Shown here: piece by piece, positions 42,801 through 58,400 of the stretch
Position numbering within the stretch: the stretch's first letter is position 1
Layout: every line of letters begins with the position of its first letter
From: Chamaelirium japonicum
Taxonomy: Eukaryota; Streptophyta; Magnoliopsida; Liliales; Melanthiaceae
Assembly (NCBI GenBank): GCA_947650365.1
Contig: CANTAL010000027.1
Location: forward strand, 1,364,001 to 1,428,000
Length of the DNA: 64,000 bases
Reading direction: 5' to 3'
Translations under genes and position numbers: made by a program
The notes under the pieces: model-generated
What the model was told of the DNA's origin: nothing
The model's input: only the letters and a program-made list of their open reading frames with translations
The model's database searches: none

Positions 42801-45290
42801 AATTCGTTCGTATGATCCATTCTAATTCATTCGCATGAATGTATCCATTCTAATTCATTTGTAAGATCCATTCGAATTCTTTTATATGATCCATTCTAAT
42901 TCATTCATACGATCTATTCTAATTCATTCACACGAATGTATCCATTCTAATTCATTCGTACGATCTATTCTAATTCATTCGCACAATCTATTCTAATTCA
43001 TTCATACGATCCATTCTAATTCATTCGCACGATCCATTCTAATTCATTTGTACGATCTATTCTAATTCATTCATACAACTCATTCTAATTCTTTTGTACG
43101 AATGTATCCATTCTAATTCATTCGTATGATCCATTCTAATTCCTTGATACGATCCATTCTAATTCCTTCGTATGATCCATTCTAATTCCTTCGTTCGACC
43201 CATTCTAATTCATTCTCATGAATGTATCCATTCTAATTCATACATACAATCCATTCTAATTCATTCATACGATCCAATCTAATTCATTCATACGATCCAT
43301 TCTAATTCATTCGCACGAATATATCCATTCTAATTCATTATAATTCCTTTGTACGATCCATTCGTACGATCCATTCTAATTCCATCGCACGAATGTATCC
43401 ATTCTAATTCATTCGTACGATTCATTCTAATTCATTCGCACAATCTATTCTAATTCATTCGTACGATCCATTCTAATTCATTAGCACGATCGATTCTAAT
43501 TCATTCGTACGATCCATTCAAATTCATTCATACGATCTATTCTAATTCATTCATAGGATCCATTCTAATTCATTCGCACGAATGTATCTATTCTAATTCA
43601 TTCGTATGATCCATTCTAATTCATTCGCACAATCTATTCTAATTCATTCGTACGATCTATTCTAATTCATTTGCACGATCCATTCTAATTCATTTGCACG
43701 ATCCATTCTAATTCATTCATACAATCCATTCTAATTCTTTTGCACTAATGTATCCATTCAAATTCCTTCGTACGATCTATTCTAATTCCTTCGTACGATC
43801 CATTCTAATTCAATCGTACGATCCATTCTATTTCATTCGTACGATCCATTCTTACTCATTCTTACGATCCATTCTAATTCATTCGCATGAATGTATCCAT
43901 TCTAATTCATTCGTACGATCCATTCTAATTCATTCGCACGATCTATTCTAATTCATTCATATGATCCATTATAACTCATTCGTACGATCCATTCTAATTC
44001 ATTCGCACGATCTATTCTAATTCTTTCATACAATCCATTCTAATTCTTTCGCAGGAATGTATCCATTCTAATTCATTCGTACGATCCACCCTAATTCCTT
44101 CGTATGGTCTATTCTAATTTATTTGCATGAATGTATCTATTATAATTCATTCGTACGATCCATTCGAATTCATTCATACGATCCATTCTAATTCATTCAT
44201 ACGATCCATTCTAAGTCATTCGCACGAATATATCCATTCTAATTCATTCGTACGATCCATTCTAATTTATTCGCACAATCTATTCTAATTCATTCGTACA
44301 ATCCATTCTAATTCATTCGCACGATCCATTCTAATTCAGTTGTACGATCCATTCTAATTTATTCATACAATCCATTCTAATTCTTTTGCATGAATGAATC
44401 CATTCTAATTCATTCGTACGATCCATTCTAATTCCTTCATACGATCCATTCTAATTCCTTCGTATGACCTATTCTAATTCCTTCGTTCGATCCATTCTAA
44501 TTCATTCCCATGAATGTATCCATTCTAATTCATACGTACGACCCATTCTAATTCATTCATACGATCCAATCTAATTCATTCATACGCCCATTCTAATTCA
44601 TTCATACGATCCAATCTAATTCATTCATACGATCCATTCTAATTCATTCGCACGAATGTATCCATTCTAATTCATTCTAATGCCTTCGTACGATCCATTC
44701 GTACGATACATTCTAATTCCTTCGCACGAATGTATCCATTCTAATTCTTTCGTACGATCCATTCTAATTCATTCGCACAATCTATTCTAATTCATTTGTA
44801 CGATCCATTCTAATTCATAAGCACGATCCATTCTAATTCATTCGTACGAACCATTCTATTTCATTCGTACGATCCATTCTTACTCATTCGTACGATCCAT
44901 TCTAATTCACTCGCACGAATGTATCCATTCTAATTCATTCGTATGATCCATTCTAATTCATTCGCACGATCCATTCTAATTCATTCATACGTTCCATTCT
45001 AATTCATACGTATGATCCATTCTAATTCATTTGCACGATCCATTCTAATTCATTCATATGATCCATTCTAATTCATTTATACGATCCATTCTAATTCATT
45101 CGCACGAATGTATCCATTATAATTCATTCGTACAATCCATTCTAATTCATTCGCACAATCTATTCTAATTCATTCGTACGATCCATTCTAATTCATTAGC
45201 ACGATCCATTATAATTAATTCGTACAATCCATTCTATTTTATTGGTACGATCCATTCTTACTCATTCGTACGGTCCATTCTAATTTATTC
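39841..45290 (+). repeat. HOR group B3
   Basis: Copy of B1 at offset 27,807: truncated CTTACGATCC monomer 12634/40441, CGCTGATCC deletion 14,275/42,082, and the ATTTGAATTC variant 12081/39888. The CATACGCCCATTC deletion (16,801/44,584) puts the offset at 27,783 by the end. It ends at GCAGGAATG (45291), the start of A3. Confidence 0.84.
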
Positions 45291-48200
45291 GCAGGAATGT
45301 ATCCATTCTAATTCATTCGTACGTTCCATTCTAATCATTTGCACGATCCATTCTAATTCATTCATACGATCCATTCTAATTCATTCGTACGATTCATTCT
45401 AATTAATTCCTACGATCTATTCTTACTCATTCGTACGATCCATTCTAATTCATTCGCACGAATGTATCCATTCTAATTCATTCGTACGATCCATTCTAAT
45501 TCATTTGCACGATCCATTCTAATTCATTCATAAGATCCATTCTAATTCATTCGCACGATCCATTCTAATTCATTCATACAATCCATTCTAATTCTTTCGC
45601 ACGAATGTATCCATTCTAATTCATTCGTGCGATCCACCCTAATTCCTTCGTATGATCTATTCAAAATCATTCGCACGAATGTATCTATTCTAATTTATTC
45701 GTACGATCCATTCGAATTCATTCATACGATCCATTCTAATTCATTCATATGATCCATTCTAATTCATTCGCTCGAATGTATCCATTCTAATTCATTCGTA
45801 CGATCCATTCTAATTCATTCGCACAATCGATTCTAATTCATTCGTACGATCCATTCTTATTCATTCGCACGATCCATTCTAGTTCATTTGTACGATCCAT
45901 TCTAATTCATTCATATAATCTATTCTAATTCTTTTGCAAGAATGTATCCATTCTAATTCATTCGTACGATCCATTCTAATTCCTTCGTACGATCCATTCT
46001 AATTCATTCCCATGAATATATCCATTCTAATTCATACGTACGATCCATTCTAATTCAATCATACGATCCAATCTAATTCATTCATACGATCTATTCCAAT
46101 TCATTCGCACGAATGCATCCATTCTAATTCATCGTACGATCCATTCTAATTCATTCACACAATCTATTCTAATTCATTCGTACGATCCATTCTAATTTAT
46201 TAGCACGATCCATTCTAATTGATTCGTACGATCCATTCTATTTCATTCGTACGATCCATTCTTACGATCCATTCTATTTCATTCGTACGATCCATTCTTA
46301 CTTATTCGTACGATCCATTCTAATTCATTCGCACGAATGTATCCATTCTAATTCGTTCATACGTTCTATTCTAATTCATTCGCACGATCCATTCTAATTC
46401 ATTCGTACGATCCATTCTAATTCATTCGTATGATCCATTCTAATTCATTCGCATGATCCATTCTAATTCATTCATACGATCCATTCTAATTCATTCATAC
46501 GATCCATTCTAGTTCATTCGCACGAATGTATCCATTCTAATTCATTTGTACGATTCATTCTAATACATTCGCACAATCTATTCTAATTCATTCGTACGAT
46601 CCATTCTATTTCATTCGTACGAACCATTCTTACTCATTCGTACGATCCATTCTAATTCATTCGCATGAATGTATCCATTCTAATTCATTCATACGATCCA
46701 TTCTAATTCATTTGCACGATCCATTCTAATTCATTCATACGATCCATTCTAATTCATTCGTACGATCCATTCTAATTCATTCACACAATCTATTCTAATT
46801 CATTCGTACGATCCATTCTAATTCATTAGCACGATCCATTCTAATTCATTCGTACGGTCCATTCTATTTCATTCGTACGATCCATTCTTACTCATTCGTA
46901 TGATCCATTCTAATTCATTCGCACGAATGTATCTATTCTAATTCATTCGAATGATCCATTCTAATTCATTCGCACGATCCATTCCAATTCATTCATACGA
47001 TCCATTCTAATTCATTCGTACGATCCATTCTAATTTATTCGCACGATCCATTCTAATTCATTCATACGATCCATTCTAATTCATTCATACAATCCATTCC
47101 AATTCTTTCGCACGACTGTACCCATTCTAATTCATTTGTGTGCTCCACCCTAATTCCTTCGTATGATCCATTCTAATTCATTCACACGAATATATCCATT
47201 CTAATTCATTCGTACGATCCACTCGAATTCATTCATACGATCTATTCTAATTCATTCATACGATCCATTCTAATTCATTCGCACGAATGTATCTATTCTA
47301 ATTTATTCGTATGATCCATTCTAATTCATTCGCACAATCTATTCTAATTCATTCGTACGATCTATTCTAATTCATTTGCACGATCCATTCTAATTCATTC
47401 ATACAATCCATTCTAATTCTTTTGCACTAATGTATCCAATCTAATTCCTTCGTACGATCTATTCTAATTCCTTCGTACGATCCATTCTTATTCCTTTGTA
47501 CGATCCATTCTATTTCATTCGTATGATCCATTCTAATTCCTTCGTACGATCCATTCTAATTTATTCCCATGAATGTATCCATTCTAATTCATAAGTACGA
47601 TCCATTCTAATTCATTCATACGATCCAATCTAATTCATTCATACGATCCATTCTAATTCATTCGCACGAATGTATCCATTCTAATTCATTCGTACGATCT
47701 ATTCTAATTCATTCGCACAATCTATTCTAATTCATTCGTACGATCCATTCTAATTCATTAGCACGGTCCATTCTAATTCATTCGTACGATCCATTCTATT
47801 TCATTCGTACGATCCATTCTTACTCATTCGTACGATCCATTCTAATTCATTCGCATGAATGTACCCATTCTAATTCATTCGTACGATCCATTCTAATTCA
47901 TTCGCACGATCCATTCTAATTCATTCGTACGATCCATTCTAATTCATTCGTATGACCCATTCTAATTCATTCGTATGATCCATTCTAATTCATTCGCATG
48001 ATCCATTCTAATTTATTCATACGATCCATTCTAATTCATTCATACAATCCATTCTAATTCTTTCGCTCGAATGTATCCATTCTAATTCATTCATATGATC
48101 CACCCTAATTCCTTCATATGATCCATTCTAATTCATTCGCATGAATGTATCCATTCTAATTCATTCGTACGATCCATTCGAATTCATTCATACGATCCAT

Positions 48201-50715
48201 TCTAATTTATTCATACGATCCATTCTAAATCATTCGTACGAATGTATCCATTCTAATTTATTCGTACGAATGTATCCATTCTAATTCATTCGTACGATCC
48301 ATTCTAATTCATTCGCACGATCCAATCTAATTCATTCGCACGATCCATTCTAATTCATTCGTACGATCCATTCTATTTCCTTCGTACGATCTATTCTTAC
48401 TCATTCGTACGATCCATTCTAATTCATTTGCACGATCCAATCTAATTCATTCGCACGATCCATTCTAATTCATTCGCACGATCTATTCTATTTCATTCAT
48501 ACGATCCATTCTAATTCATTCGTACGATCCATTCTAATTCATTCGCACGATCCATTCTAACTCATTCATACGATCCATTCTAATTCATTCATACAATCCA
48601 TTCTAATTATTTCGCACGAATTTATCTATTCTAATTCATTCGTACGATCCACCCTAATTCCTTCGTATGATCCATTCTAACTCATTCGCATGAATGTATC
48701 CATTCTAATTCATTCGTAAGATCCATTCGAATTCTTTTATACGATCCATTCTAATTCATTCATACGATCTATTCTAATTCATTCACACGAATGTATCCAT
48801 TCTAATTCATTCGTACGATCTATTCTAATTCATTCGCACAATCTATTCTAATTCATTCATACGATCCATTCTAATTCATTCACACGATCCATTCTAATTC
48901 ATTTGTACGATCCATTCTAATTCATTCTCATGAATGTATCCCTTCTAATTCATACATACAATCCATTCTAATTCATTCATACGATCAAATCTAATTCATT
49001 CATACGATCCATTCTAATTCATTCGCACGAATGTATCCATTCTAATTCATTATAATTCATTCGTACGATCCATTCTAATTCCATCGCACGAATGTATCCA
49101 TTCGAATTCATTCGTACGATTCATTCTAATTCATTCGCACAATCTATTCTAATTCATTCGTACGATCCATTCTAATTCATTCACACAATCTATTCTATTT
49201 CATTCGTACGATCCATTCTTACTCATTCGTACAATCCATTCTAATTCATTCGCACGAATGTATCCATTCTAATTCATTCGTACGATCCATTGTAATTCAT
49301 TCGCACGATCCATTCTAATTCATTCATACGATCTAATCTAATTCATTCGTTCGATCCATTCTAATTCATTCGCATGATCCATTCTAATTCAATCATATGA
49401 TCCATTCTAATTCATTGATACAATCCATTCTAATTCATTCGCACGAATGTATCTATTATAATTCATTCGTACAATCCATTCTAATTCATTCACACAATCT
49501 ATTCTAATTCATTCGTACGATCCATTCTAAATCATTAGCATGATCCATTCTAATTCATTCGTATGATTCATTCTATTTCTTTGGTACGATCCATTCTTAC
49601 TCATTCGTACAATCCATTCTAATTCATTCGCACGAATGTATCCATTCTAATTCATTCGCACGATCCATTCTAATTCATTTGCACGATCCATTCTAATTCA
49701 TTCATACGATCCATTCTAATTCATTCGTACAATCCATTCTAATTCATTCGCACAATCTACTCTAATTCATTCGTACGATCCATTCTAATTCATTAGTACG
49801 ATCCATTCTAATTCATTCGTACGATCCATTCTATTTCATTCGTACGATCGATTCTAACTCATTCGTATGATCTAATCTAGTTTATTCGCACGAATGTATA
49901 CATTCTAATTCATTCGTACGATCCATTCTAATTCATTCGCACGATACATTCTAATTCATTCATACGATCCATTCTAATTCATTCATACGATCCATTCTAA
50001 TTCATTCGCACGATCCATTCTAATTCATTCGTACGATCCACCCTAATTCCTTCGTATGATCGATTCTAATTCATTCGCACGAATGTATCCATTCTAATTC
50101 ATTCATACAATCTATTCGAATTAATTCAGACGATCCATTTTAATTCATTCATACGATCCATTCTAATTCATTCGCAAGAATGTATCCATTCTAATTCATT
50201 CGTATGATCCATTCTAATTCATTCGCACAATCTATTCTAATTCATTCGAACGATCCATTCTAATTCATTCGCACGATCCATTCTAATTCATTTGCACGAT
50301 CCATTCTAATTCATTCATACAATCCATTCTAATTCTTTTGCACGAATGTATCCATTCTAATTTCTTCGTACGATCCATTCTAATTCCTTTGTACGATCCA
50401 TTCTAATTCCTTCGTACGATCTATTCTATTTCATTCGTATGATCCATTCTAATTCATTCGTACGATCCATTCTAATTCATTCCCATGAATTTATCCCTTC
50501 TAATTTATACGTACGATCCATTCTATTTCATTCATATGATCCAATCTAATTCATTCATACGATCCATTCTAATTCATTCGCACGAATGTATCCATTCTAA
50601 TTCATTCGTACGATCCATTCTAATTCATTCGCACAATCTATTCCAATTCATTCGTACGATCTATTCTAATTCATTAGCACGATCCATTCTAATTCATTCA
50701 TACGATCCATTCTAA
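45291..50715 (+). repeat. HOR group A3
   Basis: Copy of A2 at offset 27,772 at its start and 27,634 by position 50,485. It shares the CATCGTACG short monomer of A1 and A2 (about 46,128). It breaks at about 50,700-50,730, where the sequence jumps to material matching about 26,918. Roughly 3.84 kb present in the first unit is missing. Confidence 0.84.
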
Positions 50716-50740
50716 TTCATTCGTACGATCCATTCTATTT

Positions 50741-50757
50741 CAACCGTACGAACCAAC
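50741..50757 (+). repeat. Diverged monomer marker, copy 4
   Basis: Identical core, 23,795 bp after copy 2, in group C4, just after the 3.84-kb deletion point. Confidence 0.9.
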
Positions 50758-53700
50758 TTTACTCATTCGTACGATCCATTCTAATTCATTCGCACGAATG
50801 TATCTATTCTAATTCATTCGTACGATCCATTCTAATTCATTCGCACGTTCCATTCTAATTCATTCATACGATCCATTCTAATTCATTCGTATGATCCATT
50901 CTAATTCATTCGCACAATCTATTCTAATTTATTCGTACGATCCATTCTAGTTCATTAGCACGATCCATTCTAATTCATTCGTACGATCCATTATATTTCA
51001 TTCGTACGATCCATTCTTACTCATTCGTACGATCCATTCTAATTCATTCGCACGAATGTATCCATTCTAATTCATTCGTACGATCCATTCTAATTCATTC
51101 GCACGATCTATTCTAATTCATTCATACGATCCATTCTAATTCATTCGTACGATCCATTCTAATTCATTCGCACGATCCATTCTAATTCATTCATACGATC
51201 TATTCTAATTCATTCATACAATCCATTCTAATTCTTTTGCACGAATATACCCATTCTAATTCATTCGTACGATCCACCCTAATTACTTCGTATGATCCAT
51301 TCTAATTCATTCGCACGAATGTATCCATTCTAATTCATTCGTACGAACCATTCGAATTCATTCATACGATCTATTCTAATTCATTCATACGATCCATTCT
51401 AATTCATTCGCACGAATGTATCCATTCTAATTCATTCGTACGATCAATTCTAATTTATTCGCACAATCGATTCTAATTCATTCGTATGATCCATTCTAAT
51501 TCATTCGCACAATCCATTCTAATTCATTTGTATGATCCATTCTAATTCATTCATACAATACGTTCTAATTCTTTTATACGAATGTATCCATTCTAATTCA
51601 TACGTACGATCCATTCTAATTGATTCATACGATCCAATATAATTCATTCATACGATCTATTCTATTTCATTCGCACGAATGTATCCTTTCTAATTCATTC
51701 GTACGATCCATTCTAATTTATTCGCACAATCTATTCTAATTCATTCGTACGATCCATTCTAATTCATTTGCACGATCCATTTTAATTCATTTGCACGGTC
51801 CATTCTAATTCATTCATACAATCCATTCTAATTCTTTTATACGAATGTATCTATTCTAATTCATTCGTACGATCCATTCTAATTCCTTCGTACAATCCAT
51901 TCTAATTCTTTCGTACGATCCATTCTAATTTCTTCGTACGATCCATTCTAATTCATTCCCATGAATGTATCCATTCTAATTCAAACGTACGATCCATTCT
52001 AATTCATTCATACGATCCAATCTAATTCATTCATACAATCCATTCTAATTCATTCGCACGAATGTATCCATTCTAATTCATTCGTACAATCCATTCTAAT
52101 TCATTCGCACAATCTACTCTAATTCATTCGTACGATCCATTCTGATTCATTAGCACGATCCATTCTAATTCATTCGTACGATCCATTCTATTTTATTGGT
52201 ACGATCTATTCTTACTCATTCGTACGATCCATTCTAATTCATTCGCACGAATGTATTAATTCTAATTCATTCGTACGATCCATTCTAATTCATTTATACG
52301 ATCCATTCTAATTCATTCGTACGATCCATTCTAATTCATTCGCACGATCCATTCTAATTCATTCATACGATCCATTTTAATTCATTCACACAACCCATTC
52401 TAATTCTTTCGCACGAATGTATCTATTCTAATTCTTTCGCACGAATGTATCTATTCTAATTCATTCATACGATATATTCTAATTCATTCGCACGAATGTA
52501 TGCATTCTAATTCATTCGTACGATCCATTCTAATTCATCCGCACAATCTATTCTAATTCATTCGTACGATCCATTCTAATTCATTAGCACGATCCATTCT
52601 AATTCATTCGTACGATCCATTCTATTTCATTCGTACGATCCATTCTTACTCATTCGTACGATCCATTCTAATTCATTCGCACGAATGTATCCATTCTAAT
52701 TCATTCGTATGTTCCATTCTAATTCATTCACACAATCCATTCTAATTCATTCATACGATCCATTCTAATTCATTCGAACGATCCATTCTAATTCATTCGC
52801 ACGATCCATTCTAATTCATTCATACGATCCAATCTAATTCATTCGCACGAATGTATCCATTCTAATTCATTTGTATGATCCATTCTAATACATTCGCACA
52901 ATCTATTCTAATTCATTCGTACGATCCATTCTAATTCATTAGCACGATCCATTCTAGTTCATTCGTACGATCCATTCTATTTCATTCGTATGATCCATTC
53001 TTACTCATTCGTACGATCCATTCTAATTCATTCGCACGAATGTAACCATTCTAATTCATTCGTACGATCCATTCTAATTAATTTGCACGATCCATTCTAA
53101 TTCATTCATACGATCCATTTTAATTCATTCGTAAGATCCATTCAAATTCATTCGCACAATCCATTCTAATTCATTCACACGATCCATTCTAATTCATTTG
53201 CACGATCCATTCTAATTCATTTATACAATCTATTCTAATTCTTTTGCACGAATGTATACATTCTAATTCATTCTTACGGTCCATTCTAATTCCTTTGTAC
53301 GATCCATTCTAATTCCTTCGTACGATCCATTCTAATTCCTTCGTATGATCCATTCTATTTCATTCATATGATCCATTCTAATTCCTTCGTACGATCCATT
53401 CTAATTCATTCCCATGAATGTATCCATTCTAATTCATACGTACGATCCATTCTAACTCATTCATACGATCCAATCTAATTCATTCATACGATCCATTCTA
53501 ATTCATTCGCACGAATGTATCCATTCTAATTCATTTGTATGATCCATTCTAATTCATTCGCACAATCTATTCTAATTCATTTGTACGATCTATTCTAATT
53601 CATTAGCACGGTCCATTCTAATTCATTCGTACGATCCATTCTATTTCATTCGTACGATCCATTCTTACTCATTCGTATGATCCATTCTATTTCATTCGTA

Positions 53701-54637
53701 CGATCCATTCTTACTCAATCGTACGATCCATTCTAATTCATTCGCACGAATGTATCCATTCTAATTCATTCGTACGATCCATTGTAATTCATTCGCATAA
53801 TCCATTCTAATTCATTCATACGATCTATTCTAATTCATTCGTAGGATCCATTCTAATTCATTCGCACGATCCATTCTAATTCATTCATACAATCCATTCT
53901 AATTCAATCATACAATCCATTCTATTTCGTTCGCACGAATGTATCCATTCTAATTCATTCGTACGATCCACCCTAATTCTTTCATATGATCCTTTCTAAT
54001 TCGTTTGCACGACTGTATTCATTCTAACTCATTCGTACGATCCATTCTAATTCATTCATACGATCCATTCTAATTCATTCATACGATCCATTCTATTTCA
54101 TTCGTACGATCCATTCTTACTCATTCGTACGATCCATTCTAATTCATTCGCTCTAATTCCTTCGTACGATCCATTCTAATTCTTTCGTACGATCCATTTT
54201 AATTCCTTCGTACGATCCATTCTATTTCATTCGTATAATCCATTCTAATTCCATCGTACGATCCATTCTAATTCATTCCCAGGAACGTATCCATTCTAAT
54301 TCATACGTATGATCCATTCCAATTCATTCATACGATCCAATCTAATTCATTCATACAATCCATTCTAATTCATTCGCACGAATGTATCCATTCTAATTCA
54401 TTCATACGATCCATTCTAATTCATTCGCACAATCTATTCTTATTCATTCATACGATCCATTCTAATTCATTAGCACGATCCATTCTAATTAATTTGTATG
54501 ATCCATTCTATTTCATTCGTACGATCCATTCTATTTCATTCGTACGATCCATTCTAATTCTTTCGCATGAATGTATCCATTCTAATTCATTAGTACGATC
54601 CACCCTAATTCCTTCGTATGATCCATTCTAATTCATT

Positions 54638-54642
54638 CGTAC
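54638..54642. other. Strand-switch junction at I2 entry
   Basis: Same sequence as the I1 entry, copied with the macro-repeat. Confidence 0.85.
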
Positions 54643-55445
54643 AAAGGAATTAGAATGGATTAGAATGGATCGTATGAATTAGAATGGATTGTATGAATGA
54701 GTAAGAATGGATCATGCGAATGAATTAGAATGGATCATGCTAATAAATTCGAATGGATCGTACGAATGAATTAGAATGGATCGTATGAATGAATTAGAAT
54801 AGATCGTGCGAATGAATTAGAATGGATCATACGAATGAATTAGAATGGATACATTCGTGCGAATGAACTAGAATGGATCGCACGAATGAGGAAGAATGGA
54901 TCGTACGAATGAATGGATTGTACGAATGAATTAGAATGGATACATTCGTGCGAATGAATTAGAATGGATCGTACAAATGAGTTAGAATGGATCGTACGAA
55001 TGAAATAGAATAGATCGTACGAATGAATTTGAATGGATCGTGCTAATGAATTAGAATGGATCGTAAAAATGAATTAGAATAGATTGTGCGATTGAATTAA
55101 AATGGATCGTACGAATGAATTAGAATGGATACATTCGTGCGAATGAATTAGAATGGATACATTCGTGTGAATGAATTAGAATGAATCTTACCTATGAATT
55201 AGAATGGACACATTCATGGGAATGAATTAGAATGGATCGTACGAAGGAATTAGAATGGATCATACGAATGAATTAGAATAGATACATTCGTGTAAAAGAA
55301 TTAGAATGGATTGTATGAATGAATTAGAATAGATCGTGCAAATGAATTATAATGGATCGTACGAAGGATTTAGAATGGATCGTACGAAGGAATTAGAATG
55401 GATCGTATGAAGGAATTAGAATGGATCGTACGAATGAATTAGAAT
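54643..55445 (-). repeat. Inverted satellite block I2, paralogue of I1
   Basis: An 803-bp reverse-complement block that begins and ends with the same junction sequences as I1 (CGTACAAAGGAATTAG at entry, GAATCAATCC at exit). It is 18 bp shorter than I1: where I1 has two 23-bp units, I2 has one 28-bp unit (46 to 28). It shares the shortened monomer and the CTTACCTATG variant with I1. It is therefore a copy carried by the large duplication, not an independent inversion. Confidence 0.96.
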
Positions 55446-55451
55446 CAATCC
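55446..55451. other. Strand-switch junction at I2 exit (CAATCC centre)
   Basis: Same sequence as the I1 exit, copied with the macro-repeat. Confidence 0.85.
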
Positions 55452-58400
55452 ATTCTAATTTATATGTACGATCCATTCTAATTCATTCTAATATCCATTC
55501 TAATTCATTTGCACAATCTATTCTAATTCATTCATACGATCCATTCTAATTCATTCGCACGAATGTATCCATTCTAATTGATTCGTACGATCCATTCTAA
55601 TTCATTCGTACGATCCATTCTAATTCATTCGCACGATCCATTTTAAATCATTCATACGATCCATTCTAATTAATTCATACAATCCATTCTAATTCTTTCG
55701 CACGAATGTATCCATTCTAATTCATTCGTACGATCCACCCTAATTCCTTCATATGATCCATTCTAATTCATTCGCACGAATGTATCCATTCTAATTCATT
55801 CATACGATCCATTCGAATTCATTCATACGATCCATTCTAATTCATTCATACGATCCATTCTAATTCATTCACACGAATGTATCCATTCTAATTCATTTGT
55901 ACGATCCATTCTAATTCGTTCACCCAATCTATTCTAATTCATTCGTACGATCCATTCTAATTCATTCGCACGATCCATTCTAATTCATTTGCAGGATCCA
56001 TTCTAATTCATTCATACAATCCATTCTAATTCTTTTGCACGAATGTATCCTTTCTAATTCAGTCGTACGATCCATTCTAATTCCTTCGAACGATCCATTC
56101 TAATTCCTTCAACTGATCTATTCTATTTCATTCGTATGATCCATCCTAATTCCTTCGTACGATACAATCTAATTCATTCCCATGAATGTATCCATTCTTA
56201 TTCATACGTACGATCCATTCTAATTCATTCATACGATCCAATCTAATTCATTCATACGATCCATTCTAATTCATTCACACGAATGTATACATTCTAATTC
56301 ATTCGTATGATCCATTCTAATTCATTCACACTATCTATTCTAATTCATTCGTACGATCCATTCTAATTCATTTGTACGATCCATTCTAATTCATTCATTC
56401 GATCCATTCTAATTCATTCGTACGATCCATTTTACTCATTCGTACGATCCATTCTAATTCATTCGCACGAATGTATCCATTCTAATTCATTCGTACGATC
56501 CATTCTAATTTATTCGCACGATCCATTCTAATTCAATCGTACGATCCATTCTAATTCATTCGTACGATCCATTATAATTCATTCGCACGATCCATTCTAA
56601 TTCATTCATACGATCCATTCTAATTCATTCATACAATCCATTCTAATTCTTTTGCATGAATGTATCCATTCTAATTCATTCGTACGATCCATTCTAATTC
56701 ATTCGCACAATCTATTCTAATTCATTTGTACGATCCATTCTAATTCATTAGCACGATCTATTCTAATTCTTTTGTACGATCCATTATATTTCATTCATAC
56801 GATCCATTCTTACTCATTCGTACGATCCATTCTAATTCATTCGCACAAATGTATCCATTCTAATTCATTCGTACGATCCATTCTAATTCATTCGCACGAT
56901 CCATTCTAATTCATTCGTACGATCCATTCTAATTCATTCGCACGATCCATTCTAATTCATTCATACGATCCATTCTAATTCATTCATACAATCCATTCTA
57001 ATTCATTCGTATGATCCATTCTATTTCATTCGCACGATCCATTCTAATTCATTCATATGATCCATTCTAATTCATTCGTACGATCCATTTTAATTCATTC
57101 GCACAATTTATTCTAATTCATTCGTACGATCCATTCTAATTCATTAGCACGATCCATTCTAATTCATTCGTACGATCCATTCTATTTCATTCGTACGATC
57201 CATTATTACTCATTCGTACGATACATTCTAATTCATTCACACGAATGTATCCATTCTAATTCAATCGTATGATCCATTCTAATTCATTCGCATGATCCAT
57301 TCTAATTCATTCATACGATCCATTCTAATTCATTCATACGATCCATTCTAATTCATTCGTACAATCTATTCTAATTCATTCGTATGATCCATTCTAATTC
57401 ATTAGCACGATCCATTCTAATTCATTCGTACGATCCATTCTTTTTCATTCGTACAATCCATTCTTACTCATTCGTACGATCCATTCTAATTTATTCACAT
57501 GAATTTATCCATTTTAATTCATTCGTACAATCCATTCTAATTCATTCGAACGATCCATTCTAATTCACTCATACGATCCTTTCTAATTCATTCGTACGAT
57601 CCATTCAAATTCATTCGCACGATCCATTCTAATTCATTCATACGATCCATTCTAATTTATTCATATAATCCATTCTAATTCTTTCGCACGAATGTATCCA
57701 TTCTAATTCATTCGTACGATCCACCCTAATTCCTTCATATGATCGATTCTAATTCATTCGCACGAATGTATCCATTCTAATTCATGCATACGATCCATTC
57801 GAATTCATTCATACGATCCATTCTATTTTATTCGTAAGATCCATTCTAATTCATTCGCACGAATGTATCCATTCTAATTCATTCGTATGATCCATTCTAA
57901 TTCATTCGCATGATCCAATCTAGTTTATTCGCATGATCCATTCTAATTCATTCGTACGATCCATTCTATTTCATTCGTACGATCCATTCTTACTCATTCG
58001 TACGATCTATTCTAATTCATTCGCACGAATGTATCCATTCTAATTCATTCATACGATCCATTCTAATTCATTCGCACGATCCATTCTAATTCATTCATAC
58101 GATCCGTTCTAATTCATTTGTACGATCCATTCTAATTCATTCGTACGATCCATTCAAATTCATTCGTACGATCCATTCTAATTCTTTAGCACGATCCATT
58201 CTAATTCATTCATACGATCCATTCTAATTCATACGATCTATTCTAATTCATTCATACGATCCATTCTATTTCATTCGTATGATTCATTCTAATTAATTCT
58301 TACGATCCATTCTATTTCATTCGTATGATCCATTCTTACTCATTCGTATGATCCATTCTAGTTCATTTGCACGATCCAATCTAATTCATTCGCACAATCC

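Larger units (their letters stand above)
32031..54642 (+). repeat. Satellite array, forward segment 2
   Basis: Forward monomers resume after the CAATCC-centred join and run without interruption to the CGTAC core at 54638-54642. The segment holds the tail of the first 28.6-kb unit (to about 35,150) and most of the second unit. Apart from satellite monomers and single truncated ones (for example a shortened monomer at about 33,117, CTAATGTACGATCC) nothing else is seen. Confidence 0.97.
50716..54642 (+). repeat. HOR group C4
   Basis: Matches C2 from 26,918 on: the CAACCGTACGAACCAAC marker at 50741 (offset 23,795) and GTATTAATTC in a 28-bp unit at about 52,246. It keeps sequence that C2 replaced near 28,570-28,800. 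Further losses near its end reduce the offset to 23,433 at the entrance to I2. Confidence 0.83.
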
